From a virus, in the IMG/VR virus record IMGVR_UViG_3300047440_000434, positions 1 through 64,000 of that record: a DNA stretch of 64,000 bases; one strand, given 5' to 3'. The position numbers were made by a program, and so were the translations under genes. The notes under the pieces were generated by a model. That model was not told the origin of the DNA. It was given only the letters and a program-made list of their open reading frames with translations, and did not search any database. Of this stretch, positions 38,401 to 45,990 are shown in pieces (position 1 is the first letter of the stretch; the number at the start of each line of letters is the position of its first letter).

Positions 38401-39980
38401 CCGCGTTCGGCTACGCGCAAAGCATGATGAGCATGTCGCGCGCCCCGGTCGAAGCCTACGAGATGACGTCGAAGATGCTGGCGTTCATCGGTGCCCGGCA
38501 CGGGTATGGCCGCGCCGCGCTCGAACTGGGTAAGGCCCTCAAGGATCTGGGCCCTAAAATCGTCGCCCGAGGCGGGGCCAACACGCTCGACGCGCTGCTC
38601 GGCAAGCCCATGAGTTCGGTGAACTACCGGTTCTCCGAGATGGCCAAACAGCGTCTGCTCGACCGTGGTTACGACCGTAGTGAAGTCGATGCGTTCTTCA
38701 AACACTTCGACGACAACGGGCTGTTGGACAACACCCAGGCGGCATCGCTGCGGGAACTGGCGCGGCCCGGCAAGGTGGGCAACGTCTGGGACCGGTTCAT
38801 CGAGGTGTCCAGCGCCCTGACCCACGCCACCGAGGAGATGAGCCGCATCGGCGGGGCGTGGGCCGCGTTCCGCACCGCGCGCGGCAAGGGCGAGGCGGTC
38901 CACGGCGCGCTCGACTTCGCCGAGAATACGCTGCGTAAAGCGCCCAACTACTCTGAAGCCAACCGGGCGCGCATCACCACGAGCAAGGGCTCGCTCGGCG
39001 GCATGGCCGCGCCGATCATGCAGTTCAAGCAATACGGGCTGAACGAAAGCTGGCTGATCGCCAACCTGTTCCGCGACTCGTTCAAGAGCGCCGACCCGGC
39101 GGTGCGCAAGGAAGCGGCCATGCAACTCGCTGGCACCATCATGATGCACTCGCTGGCGGCGGGCGCGCTGACGTGGCTGGCGGACCCGGTGCGCTACCTG
39201 GGCGGGGCCTACGATCTGGCGACGGGCAACAAACCAAGGGACCGGATGCTGGACATGCGGAAGTGGCTGTCCGAGACCCTCGGACCCACGTTGGGCGAGG
39301 TCGTCGGGGCGGGCGTGCCGCATCTGGCGGGCATGGACCTGAGCCACCGGCTGGGCGTGAACAACATGTTCAACATCCCCCAGCTGAACGGGTTCACCCC
39401 CAAGGACTGGGCCGAGTTCACCGGGCATCTGGCGTTCGGCGCGCAGGGCGAGGACACCGGCAACGTCGTGTCAGGCGTGGCCAAGATGGTGGACGGGGAC
39501 ATCACGGGCGGACTCACCGCCATGCTGCCGCGCATCCTGCGCGACCCGGTGAAAGCCTACGGGCTCGCCAACAAGGGCGTCACCGACAGCCGGGGCAAGG
39601 AGATCCTCTCCCCGAAGAAGATCAGCCCGCTGGAGATCGCCTATCAGGCCATCGGCATCACACCGTCGGATGTGAGCGAGGCGCGGATGGGCCGTCAGGC
39701 CATCGTCCAGGCTCGCGAGCAGGTCACCGAGACGCGGACCAAGCTCATGCAACACTGGCTGGAAGCGGACCCCGCTGATCGGGCGGACGCATGGGCGCGG
39801 ATTGCCCGCTACAACGCCGACGCGAAGACGAACCTGGGGGCGAAGATCACAAGAGATCAGCTGGTGAAACAACTCAACGAACGGAAGAAGAGCCAGTCCT
39901 CGCCGGGCACGTACGGATTGAAGCTGCCCAAGGCCAGCGCCCGCCAACTGAAAGAATACGGCGCGTTCGCCCAGCACTGA
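32463..39980 (+). CDS. Giant ejection / polyvalent protein with HEITH motif
   Basis: 2505 aa, the largest gene here. Hydrophobic, Gly/Ala-rich segments at about 205-370 could insert in a membrane. A long Pro/Glu/Ala/Lys-rich linker (about 400-910, EAPKAAPKAAEPKAAPK) follows. HEITH at 1369-1373 is a HExxH zinc-metalloprotease motif. The C-terminal third (RRFSAFGYAQSMMSMSRAPVEAY, MAAPIMQFKQYGLNESWLIANLFRDSF) resembles the large polyvalent protein domains of podoviral ejection proteins. It probably enters the host with DNA, forming a channel, with protease action on itself or a host protein. Five intragenic repeat copies. Confidence 0.75.
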   Translation: MAYDPDDDAELDTPVVSEGPADPERESAWDWREQQATQPTALPQRPLQGPAQPAQPEQAPAPKTGLTRVNAPSLADRAFAKRAPRLEDYDTANPIMTVGNAREPPPPEAGVGSNLLSVVWKGVLSNAADIMGAARFAEQQLTSDPETNTWIEEQRKSLEEQVAKDYSDPKLQKIMSASWMSMFGGSTDAKGNHIPTPGEVGWMNYFMYNTASMIPTVALAVLPATTTAKVATKLMSSMGAVSKTAKAVGTAASIGESAGQFGLQNMGALYNSVSEEVMRTPEAEMRKSHAYVELRNTGQSDEQAKQTLIKQTIPPMALQALLVGGAVGAGFLGMAARGGIAPLVGQGLKARIVGAGVGATEMGAMMGGQAAANTALGQQAEQGIGIREGYDTDAIRANAVAAAGGSLGMGATFGAYHPPVARPRAEPRPAPDVAPDHDAALRAALPQPDAAPDTSMPPPERNPLATAPPPEAAPGEQQEMFHPTQHGPTVEPGMAPEPPAPERTEFPPSMSPVDTGDRTPGYREPQHPSYALTEPEPGKRPAVKPPEPGLPIVTEPTADPGLGMHGAEQPDLLGGEPTRYAPPPESTPPAPVEATAAPRTVDSSRGGSRAAPGEPPPSAGMKVGDIRDALMSEHGMSLSDVKGMSAADARARYDKLSAQARVGEGSAPTTGERSRPGEPVVAPPTGEAHSPQTSAGVETPATKAVAAMGEAKAAAGEAKAAGELRARLDSSKKALDEAKAAREATPTHGPEPRVTELAAEVAATKDFRPASEPTPVVKTPTVSETLKEAQAAKGPPDAQKRKELRALGVPKAGKMNKAELQETYARVMKEQEEAKRGFVAEPVKPPEPTKARITLEAEAPKAAPKAAEPKAAPKVPEPRVAPKAAEPAVRGTLRASPKAAEKLKEAAPKPVEKKVDARAELSEEEATADRAKEIARGKAMEDIGFVTRNTVNRAPPGTPMHRAMRQAVEDLGRLVNLTDGSREHITDVTNRMLEPRSGDTEIAAKARAEVAKAYYERNIGEKYNERTGDEEGAPVSEAAAAQAEEVAERTASAAQGPAKAEDIEAKGTGGGTGESAGQTMGLETKNQDVTKTSNSDRKAGDWFKKILDTSDPTTVHDAADTYDNVNGRGRPRDKEYATLADALATEIKRVNTASNSKLFRDNLAEIAKRKIEGKPGTDAYEARVKKRDAAMDRMTDALKDFEPERIQQLEAALKELTDAGRGKRADIGAKMGERIARSHELAPDAPRVLKMARDPRLSAGVENLIRTSERNDVELTDRDVLNHIINDPLVRKERPALRALAQQLIKVARDVQVMTPLRAFEQGRITKEDYNAYTAFGRFDAKDGKGNDFITINIDRDHPQGTHLETALHEITHSAYSDYIASLEKQDPTHPDLLALEAMRTEIGWLAYEAHKKGELDSVAYENIRYATSDPHEFHTMMMSNADLHAFTASRKAPTDLTDALARLGHWPRTGTLRSIWNSFTNMVRKSLGFEKPKSEAEYTLFDHVIQPVTDIANRAAKFNRQLFPRDEAGVLLHDRAIRTDAEPLNWGMRDVLGDRAGEVATRALALAGDRLKPPAVHNLLQTIHLDRMVDRYGSKFQDGAVNHIKNVRTAVERAGVASRRFLDKFSAEAGEITRELVKHDDVAELMNDAGYARAALGTRDAAANAHLTSREERATLAALQTKFDTMPAEKQELYKKTRDFLNKKYAAERDAVSNNLINRFMPGSSDAEKATMRDILKSKTKLDAFLKKPENFAIADESKRIAKGMAHLTRLGFVDGDYFPMRRYGDFVVEYGGQHGDPGYGVQFFEGASEAAAFRNKMLADGVPDVSSVRERNSIVQRGEMRLSPVVEQMIDAVKKDPALRAHAAQLEEMAGHLQLQYASGWEKDAAKRKYVLGASKDVARAIATDLEASGRRIGTIEHGGERDAALEAMKHFNDATGRDPNNADNTDRDRVYHELQQRFQKGAEINHTGWRGMARRFSAFGYAQSMMSMSRAPVEAYEMTSKMLAFIGARHGYGRAALELGKALKDLGPKIVARGGANTLDALLGKPMSSVNYRFSEMAKQRLLDRGYDRSEVDAFFKHFDDNGLLDNTQAASLRELARPGKVGNVWDRFIEVSSALTHATEEMSRIGGAWAAFRTARGKGEAVHGALDFAENTLRKAPNYSEANRARITTSKGSLGGMAAPIMQFKQYGLNESWLIANLFRDSFKSADPAVRKEAAMQLAGTIMMHSLAAGALTWLADPVRYLGGAYDLATGNKPRDRMLDMRKWLSETLGPTLGEVVGAGVPHLAGMDLSHRLGVNNMFNIPQLNGFTPKDWAEFTGHLAFGAQGEDTGNVVSGVAKMVDGDITGGLTAMLPRILRDPVKAYGLANKGVTDSRGKEILSPKKISPLEIAYQAIGITPSDVSEARMGRQAIVQAREQVTETRTKLMQHWLEADPADRADAWARIARYNADAKTNLGAKITRDQLVKQLNERKKSQSSPGTYGLKLPKASARQLKEYGAFAQH

Positions 39981-39997
39981 TTTACGACGGGCATAAA
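39981..39997 (+). repeat. Dispersed inverted repeat at operon end
   Basis: TTTACGACGGGCATAAA directly after the stop codon of the giant gene and just before a terminator hairpin. The right arm GGCATAAA is a variant shared with the copy at 63248-63264. Confidence 0.7.
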
Positions 39998-40028
39998 AAT
40001 AGCCCCCGGCGATAGAACCACCGGGGGC
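39990..40028 (-). terminator. Leftward Rho-independent terminator
   Basis: Arms GCCCCCGG (40002-40009) and CCGGGGGC (40021-40028) with an 11-nt loop. Read leftward, the stem is followed by TATTTTTATGCC, a proper T-run, so it ends transcripts coming from the lipoprotein and early genes. It keeps them out of the antisense side of the virion operon. Read rightward there is no T-run. Confidence 0.8.
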
Positions 40029-40085
40029 AAGGGTGATAGCGTTGGGGTAATCTCGCGAGAAATGCTAAAAACTCGCGCTCGGAGC

Positions 40086-40253
40086 CTACCGCCGACGTAG
40101 CTGGGTTAGCAAGAGCATCTCCCGCTGAACTTCCAACATGTCACGTTGTATCCTGGCCTGTTCGACCCCCTCCAGCCGTCGGTCCAGGTTGTCCTGACCG
40201 ACGCACGAGGGGAGGACGAGCAACACAAGAAGGCACACGGCACGGGGCTTCAT
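40086..40253 (-). CDS. Small lipoprotein (o-spanin candidate)
   Basis: 55 aa, AAGGAG six bases before the ATG. Signal peptide with hydrophobic core VCLLVLLVLP and a lipobox LPSC, cleavage before Cys 17. The mature part is a 39-residue polar helix (DNLDRRLEGVEQARIQRDMLEVQREMLLLTQLRRR). This fits an outer-membrane lipoprotein such as an o-spanin, though the Pro-rich part of Rz1-type spanins is missing and no i-spanin partner is seen beside it. It is the last leftward gene before the terminator. Confidence 0.65.
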   Translation of the reverse strand: MKPRAVCLLVLLVLPSCVGQDNLDRRLEGVEQARIQRDMLEVQREMLLLTQLRRR

Positions 40254-40317
40254 GAGTCGCTCCTTGGGCTGATCGGTTTACTACCGTATTATCATAGGAC
40301 ATTCCGGGGGAAGGGCC
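40254..40317. promoter_or_regulatory. Divergent gap with repeat copy
   Basis: 64 bp between the leftward lipoprotein and the rightward HNH gene. It contains repeat copy 40277-40293 (TTTACTACCGTATTATC) midway. A rightward promoter for the HNH gene must lie here or read through; I cannot place boxes. Confidence 0.45.
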
Positions 40318-40572
40318 ATGGCCAGTAAGTCGCACGCCAACTACATGCGTAATCGAGCATGGTATCTGGCCCGCGAAGCATCGCCCGAGGGCGTCAAAAA
40401 GCGCGTCGAACGAGATCAGGCCCGCACCAAGGAGATCAAGGCGGGGAAGTTATCCCCGCACTCGAAACTCACGGTGGACCATAAGAAGCCCTTGTCCAGG
40501 GGTGGCGGGAACGCGACCAGCAATCTGGCGCTGGTAAGCGGCAAGAAGAACCGAGAGAAGTTCAATCACTGA
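40318..40572 (+). CDS. HNH endonuclease, small
   Basis: 84 aa, GGAAGGG upstream of the ATG. A basic N-terminal helix region is followed by the HNH core LTVDHKKPLSRGGGNATSNLALVSGKKNREK (Asp-His, then Asn and the final basic helix). Small HNH proteins in phages act with the terminase in cos cutting or as homing nucleases; here it stands far from TerL, at the meeting point of virion and early genes. It is the only rightward gene in this stretch and its end overlaps the converging gene by 11 bp. Confidence 0.8.
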   Translation: MASKSHANYMRNRAWYLAREASPEGVKKRVERDQARTKEIKAGKLSPHSKLTVDHKKPLSRGGGNATSNLALVSGKKNREKFNH

Positions 40573-40738
40573 ACATGCTGTCGGGGGGCGTGAAGGTCGG
40601 GTATTTGTAGAACACCCGGTTACATTTGGCGCATCGAAACGCCATCCATATGGTGCCTCGATGCGTGCACGATACGACGGTGCCACGGTGCTGGCCCAGC
40701 CTGTGTAGCAGGGCGTGCCATAGTTGTTCGAACGTCAT
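40562..40738 (-). CDS. Small zinc-ribbon-like protein
   Basis: 58 aa from ATG 40738 (ATGA overlap with the gene before). CTHRG...FRCAKCNRVFY gives three Cys and a His that may hold zinc. The N-terminal helix is TFEQLWHALLHRLGQ. It is probably a small nucleic-acid or protein binder. No family recognised. Confidence 0.55.
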   Translation of the reverse strand: MTFEQLWHALLHRLGQHRGTVVSCTHRGTIWMAFRCAKCNRVFYKYPTFTPPDSMFSD

Positions 40739-41127
40739 TCCGCCGCGACGGCTACTTCGGGCAGCTTGTCTTTCCACTCGGGTAATCCAATGGCGAGCAT
40801 CTGTCGTATGCGCCCGTTGTCGTTGACACAAACCCGTTTGCCCATCTCTATGATCCTGCGTTTCTTGAGCAGGGGCACACGCCGGGGTGAGAAACTGTCT
40901 CGTCCCATGGCGTTGGCTTTGGCGATCTCTATCGTGGCCATGGGGTGTCCGTAATCCTGGAGAGTAAGAACCGTCAGTTCTTCCAGGACTGAAGCGTTGG
41001 TGTCGCGGGCCGCTTCGTGTGATGTATCCGGGTCGGTATGTCGAACCGCGCCGGAAGTATCATTGGGGCGTAAGCCAGCGACTATGGCTCTGGCCCGCCG
41101 CATACGATCTTCGCTTTCCTTACTCAT
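40735..41127 (-). CDS. Winged-helix-like DNA-binding protein (DTSHEAA motif)
   Basis: 130 aa from ATG 41127 (a longer frame lacks a ribosome site). The HTDPDTSHEAA motif followed by EELTVLTLQDYGHPMATIEIAKAN...SPRRVPLLKKRRIIEMG is a phage pattern of a short linker and winged helix. It may regulate transcription or help recombination. Downstream of primase in the leftward operon, it is one of two candidates to bind the dispersed inverted repeat. Confidence 0.6.
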   Translation of the reverse strand: MSKESEDRMRRARAIVAGLRPNDTSGAVRHTDPDTSHEAARDTNASVLEELTVLTLQDYGHPMATIEIAKANAMGRDSFSPRRVPLLKKRRIIEMGKRVCVNDNGRIRQMLAIGLPEWKDKLPEVAVAAE

Positions 41128-41302
41128 ATTGTTCACTCCTTGTGTGGTAGTCTTCGATCTCCTGATGGAGCAGCCGCGCCCGGCCCTCCTTGAACGCCGC
41201 GACCAGCACCGGGTGCTGGGCACAACCAATACACAACGCCACATCCACATTGTCACGCACGCCGATGGGACGTTCGCAGACGCCGCATGAGATGTTCCTC
41301 AT
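41120..41302 (-). CDS. Zinc-binding small protein
   Basis: 60 aa. CGVCERPIG...LCIGCAQH gives a CxxC-x(n)-CxxC zinc ribbon in the first half; the rest is helical and charged. ATGA coupling to the primase stop and an 8-nt overlap with the next gene. Possibly a DNA- or RNA-polymerase-binding accessory; function unknown. Confidence 0.6.
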   Translation of the reverse strand: MRNISCGVCERPIGVRDNVDVALCIGCAQHPVLVAAFKEGRARLLHQEIEDYHTRSEQYE

Positions 41303-44244
41303 TTCGACGCATCCGAGGGAGACTTGCGCAGCAGAGCCGCCACCGCGTCGTCGTTGACGCTGTTGGCGATGTCGGCCAGCCGCCCGGTCAGCGGGATGTC
41401 GATGACATGGCTCACGCCGCCAGCGAAGCCGGTGCCGCCGCCCAGGGATTTCCGATGTTGTACCGCGCCCATTTTATCCACCAGTTGTTTAATGATGACG
41501 GTGGCCGGAAGGCCCCGTGAATGTAGCCACTCGTTGAACGCCGCCCGGTTCACCCGCAGGATCTTCGCCGCCGTGGCGATCTGCAGCCGCACCACGTTGC
41601 CACGCGGCACGCCCGACATGGTTACCTTGCCCGCGCCGCCGCTGGAGAAGTTGTCGGTCCGCAGCCGGTAGTCGGCTTGCGAATAGACGAAGCCGTTGAC
41701 GATCTCCTCCACGTCCAGACCGCCCGCCGCCGCCACCATGGTGCGGGTGGCCCGGCTCTCGCGCTGCGCCAGGAACGCCGTCTTGAGCACGCCCAGGATG
41801 CCCGGCACGTCGAAGTTAAACAGGCCCAGTTTACGTCCGTAGTAAGCACCGACCAGGGTGCATGCCATGGCGGTCACGCTGAACCGTTCGTCGCGCTGCA
41901 TCTTCAGCCCGTCCGACAGCATCTTCATCGTCGATGAAAGTTTGTTTTGCACTTCTTGTAAATGCGTGGCGACGTACTGGAGATACACCCGACCGGCGTG
42001 CCCGTAGTTGGTCTCGCACAGCTTGATGGACTGACCCGCCATGGGATCGAACGCCGTCGGGATCTTCGCCATCTCGACCTCGAGCAAACGCGCCAGACCC
42101 GAGTCGGTGCCGTCGTCCCGCGCCAGCAAATAGTCCTGGCATGGACGGTTGGAGGTGAACACCAGCATGGTCTCCCACTCGCCCACCTCGCGCAGGGTGG
42201 TGTCGGAGTTCATGCGGGAGCGTTCCTTGCCCTGGGGGATGGTGAAGATCATCTCCACGAACGCGTCCTGATAGTCCTTGCGGACCCGCAACTCATCCCA
42301 ATACCGTATTAAAATCCTCGGCTCGCTCAGGGATTTCATCACCGCGTTGGGCGTGTCCTGCATGGACTGCATGGACCTGGGATCGCCCCACACCGACTGG
42401 CCCACCTTGATCGCCGTGCTCTTGCCGATGCCGCTCTCGGTCGACCAGAAGCTCATGGTCATGCCGCGCACGTCGCCGCAAAGGGATATGAGCACGGCAC
42501 CGAACGACGTGGCGATGATGCCCTGGCAGTCGGGACGGCCCCCCTCGAACAGCGCCGCCGCCTTGCGCCAGTTGGCCATGTCCCCGGCTGGCCGATACAT
42601 GGCGGCGATCTTGGGGTCACCGCCCGGCACTTTGTCTATACTACCGTCGGTCTTGTATAGGGTTCCGGCGATAGCCACTCCGATCCGGTTGCCCCGCGCG
42701 TCGATGTTCCACCCGAAGGGCCTGACCACCTCGGTCTTTACTGTCTGCTGCAGCCGTAGCTGCGATATCCACGCCATTACGAAGTCTCCCGCGTGCGCGG
42801 CGGTATGCCGCGTGACCGCCACGCCCTGCTTCGAGAAGTAGCCCACCTGGATCTGCGTGGTCATGTCGGCTTCATTGGCCGCGACGGGATAGTCACGGCC
42901 AGCCAGCTTGTAGGTGAAGCTCAGCCGGTGCCCGCCCGTGGGCAGTTCATCCAGCCGGGGTTTCGCCACGTCGCCAAAGAACAGGAACACCCACTCGGCG
43001 TCCTCACCTTTGCCGTCCATGCGTTGGATGGCCGTCTCGCCCGCCAGCACCACCCGCCGATATTTGTAGGGCAGGTCTTCCACGTCCACGCCCAGCGACA
43101 AGGGCGAGGTGATCTTGTCCTTGAAGGGGCATGCCCCGCACACGCCGGGCCGGGTCATGTCGTAATGTTTGCAGGTAGGCGCTCCAAGAACCTTGCCGTC
43201 CGTCTCCTTCTCGGCCCGCGCGAACGCGGCCTCGGTCTTGTCGGCGTCGTAGTCCGCGTGGTCTTTGCTTATGGGATGGATGAAGTCCTTGCCGTCCCTG
43301 GTATGCACGGCCATCGAGATGTTGCCGAGATACCAGAGCGGGTATGGATCGCCCTCGCCGCCCTTGGCCAGGGACAGCTTGATCTGCTCACACCTTTTGG
43401 CGATCTCAGCGAACTGGAACCGGCTCTCGATGCGAGCCGACTGGTTCAGCCCCGGCCCACCCGGCGGGATGTAGGAGGGGCGTGGACCGATGGAGGTGAC
43501 GGTGGCCCCGCCGTGGGTGCCGGTGGCCCGCGCCTTCTGCACCCCGATCCAGGGCGTCAGCTTGGCCATGATGTCGGCGTTGGCATAGTCGTTCGCCGAC
43601 AGCTTCGGGAACCCCTCGACCGCCACCGGCTGGCCCGACTTGAAGTTGAACGTCCCAGGCGGGCGCATGATGCGCGCCCCGTCCACCGTGGGTGCCGTGT
43701 CGCCCACCCAACCGTGCGCGACCATCGCCTCGCGCAGCGCGTCGGCCATGGGTTGCCACTCACCGAGCGTGATGGCGGTTTCGAGTATCCAGTACCAGTG
43801 AAACCCGTAGCCGCTGTTCACCCACATGCTGGGCATGGGCAAGCCCGTGGCCTTCGTGAAAGCCTTGAGCCACTCGATGGCTTTACTACGGTCGTGAAAT
43901 ACCTTGGTGGCGTCTTTCTTGTCGCCGTCCCGCTTGACGTCGGCGTCGATGACCAGCGTGCGTATCAGATGCACGTTGGCCTGTTCGCGCTTGGCGCGGA
44001 TCGTGGGCTCGCCCTTCTGCGAGGTGCCGATTTCGGCGACGTTGTAGGATGCGACAGCGAAATAGGCGTCGGCCTTGATGCTCGACGCCCATCGTAACCA
44101 ACTCGCCGCCTGGGATACCTGTGCCGGTGGGAAACTTCGTGAGGCCCAGCCTCGTCCTTCGCCCTTCCATGTGATGGTCAGATAATTCCCTTGGACGGGA
44201 ACCACACGCGACAAAAAGCCTTCTACATCCGCTGCCGTGTTCAT
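41299..44244 (-). CDS. Primase-helicase (AEP-like primase plus ATPase)
   Basis: 981 aa. N-terminal archaeo-eukaryotic-type primase: metal-binding LVIDAD (Asp 100, 102), then GFHWYWIL with His 149, VDGARIMRPPGTFNFKSG. A Cys cluster (CKHYDMTRPGVCGACPF, about 368-384) can bind zinc. The C-terminal ATPase has Walker A TESGIGKST at about 600 and a Walker B-like IRYWDELR near 650, as in DUF927/superfamily 3-like helicases. It should unwind DNA and make primers at the fork. AGGGG six bases before the ATG. Three repeat copies lie fully inside plus one partial one. Confidence 0.75.
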   Translation of the reverse strand: MNTAADVEGFLSRVVPVQGNYLTITWKGEGRGWASRSFPPAQVSQAASWLRWASSIKADAYFAVASYNVAEIGTSQKGEPTIRAKREQANVHLIRTLVIDADVKRDGDKKDATKVFHDRSKAIEWLKAFTKATGLPMPSMWVNSGYGFHWYWILETAITLGEWQPMADALREAMVAHGWVGDTAPTVDGARIMRPPGTFNFKSGQPVAVEGFPKLSANDYANADIMAKLTPWIGVQKARATGTHGGATVTSIGPRPSYIPPGGPGLNQSARIESRFQFAEIAKRCEQIKLSLAKGGEGDPYPLWYLGNISMAVHTRDGKDFIHPISKDHADYDADKTEAAFARAEKETDGKVLGAPTCKHYDMTRPGVCGACPFKDKITSPLSLGVDVEDLPYKYRRVVLAGETAIQRMDGKGEDAEWVFLFFGDVAKPRLDELPTGGHRLSFTYKLAGRDYPVAANEADMTTQIQVGYFSKQGVAVTRHTAAHAGDFVMAWISQLRLQQTVKTEVVRPFGWNIDARGNRIGVAIAGTLYKTDGSIDKVPGGDPKIAAMYRPAGDMANWRKAAALFEGGRPDCQGIIATSFGAVLISLCGDVRGMTMSFWSTESGIGKSTAIKVGQSVWGDPRSMQSMQDTPNAVMKSLSEPRILIRYWDELRVRKDYQDAFVEMIFTIPQGKERSRMNSDTTLREVGEWETMLVFTSNRPCQDYLLARDDGTDSGLARLLEVEMAKIPTAFDPMAGQSIKLCETNYGHAGRVYLQYVATHLQEVQNKLSSTMKMLSDGLKMQRDERFSVTAMACTLVGAYYGRKLGLFNFDVPGILGVLKTAFLAQRESRATRTMVAAAGGLDVEEIVNGFVYSQADYRLRTDNFSSGGAGKVTMSGVPRGNVVRLQIATAAKILRVNRAAFNEWLHSRGLPATVIIKQLVDKMGAVQHRKSLGGGTGFAGGVSHVIDIPLTGRLADIANSVNDDAVAALLRKSPSDASK

Positions 44245-44259
44245 TGTTGACCCCTAAGT

Positions 44260-44287
44260 GAAAGAGGGCGTGGCTGGCACCACGCCC
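44260..44287 (-). terminator. Leftward hairpin between SSB-like and primase genes
   Basis: Arms GGGCGTGG (44266-44273) and CCACGCCC (44280-44287), six-base loop, followed leftward by TCTTTCACTT. It lies between the end of the SSB-like gene and the primase start and could terminate part of the transcripts, lowering primase relative to SSB. Confidence 0.6.
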
Positions 44288-44300
44288 CCAGAGGTCAACC

Positions 44301-45350
44301 TCAATCGTCGTTGAGCAGGTTGCTGATCTCGTCCTCTAACGAGGCGGGCGCGCCCTGGATGACCACGGTCGCCGCAGCTGGCGTGGCTGGCGTGGCGGAA
44401 CCCGTCGCCTTACGGGCCGGTGCTGGCGCGGCTGCCGCTGGTTGCGGTGGCACCGGAACGGGCGGCGGGGGAGGTGTCGGAACCGGGCTCGGTTCCGGCT
44501 CGTCCGGCTCGCTGACCTGCGCCGCCGGGGACGGGCGGGCCAACTGGAGATGCGCCGGGCGCGCCCCCAGCGCCGAGGCCGGTTCGGATATCACGTCCGC
44601 CGTCGCGTCCTCCAACATGCGTTGGACGATATCGGAACGACCGTGCTCGATGACCGTGGAGTAGTCCTCCGCGCTCTCGATCCAGCCGATGCTGTTGAAC
44701 GTCAGTTCCTGGTGCGTCACGGCGGGGTTGAACCCGATGCGCGTCACCACCTGGGAAATGTCGGCACCCAGCCGCTCAAGCTGGCGTGTATAACGGTCGA
44801 GATTAGCAAGCGAGGTCGGTGGGATGTCGAGCAACATGGCACCGCCATAGACGTCGTTGTTCACGTCGCCAGCGGGAACCATGGCGATGCGACGGCCATC
44901 GCGGCACGCCTTCGCCTTGCGTCCGTTCTCGGTCGTGGCCGAGCCCCAGATATTCTGCGGGCACGTGGCACACATGCTGTTCTGTTTGAGTGCGCTGGCC
45001 GGATCAGGTGATACCCCGTTCACGCTGAAGCAATCAGGAGCTTTGCTCTCGCCAGCGGCGAAACCGTTCTGATACCACTTCTTGCTGATCGCGCTGGCGA
45101 TACCGACGACCACCATGTCGACGGATTGCACGGGCGCTTTCGGCAACGGCTTGCCCTGGTGGTCGGTGCCAGCCGACATTTCGATGAGGATCTCCTCCCC
45201 ACGGTAACGCACGCGCCAGTTCTTGCCGCGAATTTTAAGCACCGCGAACGATGCCTGGAGATTGGCCCGCGCCGCCTGATTGAGGCGCAGCCCGTTCGAC
45301 CCCATGAGGTGCTGCGGCGCGGCACCGAGGTTAACCAACTGATTGTCCAT
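44301..45350 (-). CDS. Single-stranded-DNA-binding-like protein
   Basis: 349 aa from ATG 45350 (AAGGAG eight bases upstream). N-terminal two thirds: beta-rich with a Cys cluster MCATCPQNIWGS...KACRDGRRIAMV, a layout seen in phage single-strand-binding proteins of this type. A long Pro/Ala linker follows, then the acidic end SLEDEISNLLNDD, the hallmark protein-docking tail of SSBs. It would coat single strands during replication and recombination beside primase, nucleases and polymerase. Confidence 0.65.
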   Translation of the reverse strand: MDNQLVNLGAAPQHLMGSNGLRLNQAARANLQASFAVLKIRGKNWRVRYRGEEILIEMSAGTDHQGKPLPKAPVQSVDMVVVGIASAISKKWYQNGFAAGESKAPDCFSVNGVSPDPASALKQNSMCATCPQNIWGSATTENGRKAKACRDGRRIAMVPAGDVNNDVYGGAMLLDIPPTSLANLDRYTRQLERLGADISQVVTRIGFNPAVTHQELTFNSIGWIESAEDYSTVIEHGRSDIVQRMLEDATADVISEPASALGARPAHLQLARPSPAAQVSEPDEPEPSPVPTPPPPPVPVPPQPAAAAPAPARKATGSATPATPAAATVVIQGAPASLEDEISNLLNDD

Positions 45351-45355
45351 TTGTA

Positions 45356-45799
45356 TCACTCCTTGTCCGATGTGGATAACTTGGCGGTGTCGCTGGCGCG
45401 TCGCACATTGACTACCACCTCCGACGAAGTTTCAACCCCCGGAACGGTTTCCTTCGTGGTCTCAGTTAGTTCCTGTAACGCGAGTTTGGAAATCCGTGCT
45501 TCCAAAAGATCCCACGCGTCATGCTCACGTATGTAACCCAGAGCCGCCGCCCAGTCCGTGACCTTGGCCGACGTGCGCACCGCCTGATAGGCCGTGCCAT
45601 GTGGCGACTTCATCGACTTGAGCCCCGACTGGTGCATCGCTTCGAGCATGTAGGCTTCCAGCTTGTCGAGCGCGCTGGTGTAGGGCTTCATCGCCTCTTT
45701 ATGTTGATCCTCCAACACCTTCTTTTTGTCACGAATTTTGACATACTTTTCAATCATGTTGTCCACGGTCATCCGTGGACGTTCGACTGTTTCACCCAT
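45356..45799 (-). CDS. Hypothetical replication-region protein
   Basis: 147 aa from ATG 45799 (GAGGAG upstream). Helical N-terminus (MIEKYVKIRDKKKVLEDQHKEAMKPYTSALDKLEAYMLEAMHQ), then SMKSPHGTAYQAVRTSAKVTDW and an acidic/Thr-rich tail. Such proteins often accompany phage SSB and recombination genes. No family confirmed. Confidence 0.6.
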   Translation of the reverse strand: MGETVERPRMTVDNMIEKYVKIRDKKKVLEDQHKEAMKPYTSALDKLEAYMLEAMHQSGLKSMKSPHGTAYQAVRTSAKVTDWAAALGYIREHDAWDLLEARISKLALQELTETTKETVPGVETSSEVVVNVRRASDTAKLSTSDKE

Positions 45800-45804
45800 T
45801 TGTT

Positions 45805-45987
45805 TCACTCCTCGCTATCAAACGTCGGTAACACCCTTCCGAAACCAGCACGCCGTTTGTCCCGGTGCATGGCATCTTCCATCTCGGCTTCACGCTCGAT
45901 CCGTCGGAGGAAATCCTCCACGCTTTCGTTGGGGCGCTTACGTTGCCAGATCCAAACCGGCATCCCTCGCGTGCCATACGCCGCCAT
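45805..45987 (-). CDS. Small hypothetical protein beside HicA-like gene
   Basis: 60 aa, AAGGAGT before the ATG. Basic/acidic (VWIWQRKRPNESVEDFLRRIEREAEMEDAMHRDKRRAG). It directly follows the HicA-like gene, so it could be its partner, but no HicB fold is visible. Function unknown. Confidence 0.5.
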   Translation of the reverse strand: MAAYGTRGMPVWIWQRKRPNESVEDFLRRIEREAEMEDAMHRDKRRAGFGRVLPTFDSEE

Positions 45988-45990
45988 GTG

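Noticed and set aside
37470-39428. 652-aa minus-strand frame opposite the same gene
   Set aside because: Same reason: antisense shadow of a long GC-rich gene, with His/Arg/Val-rich composition.
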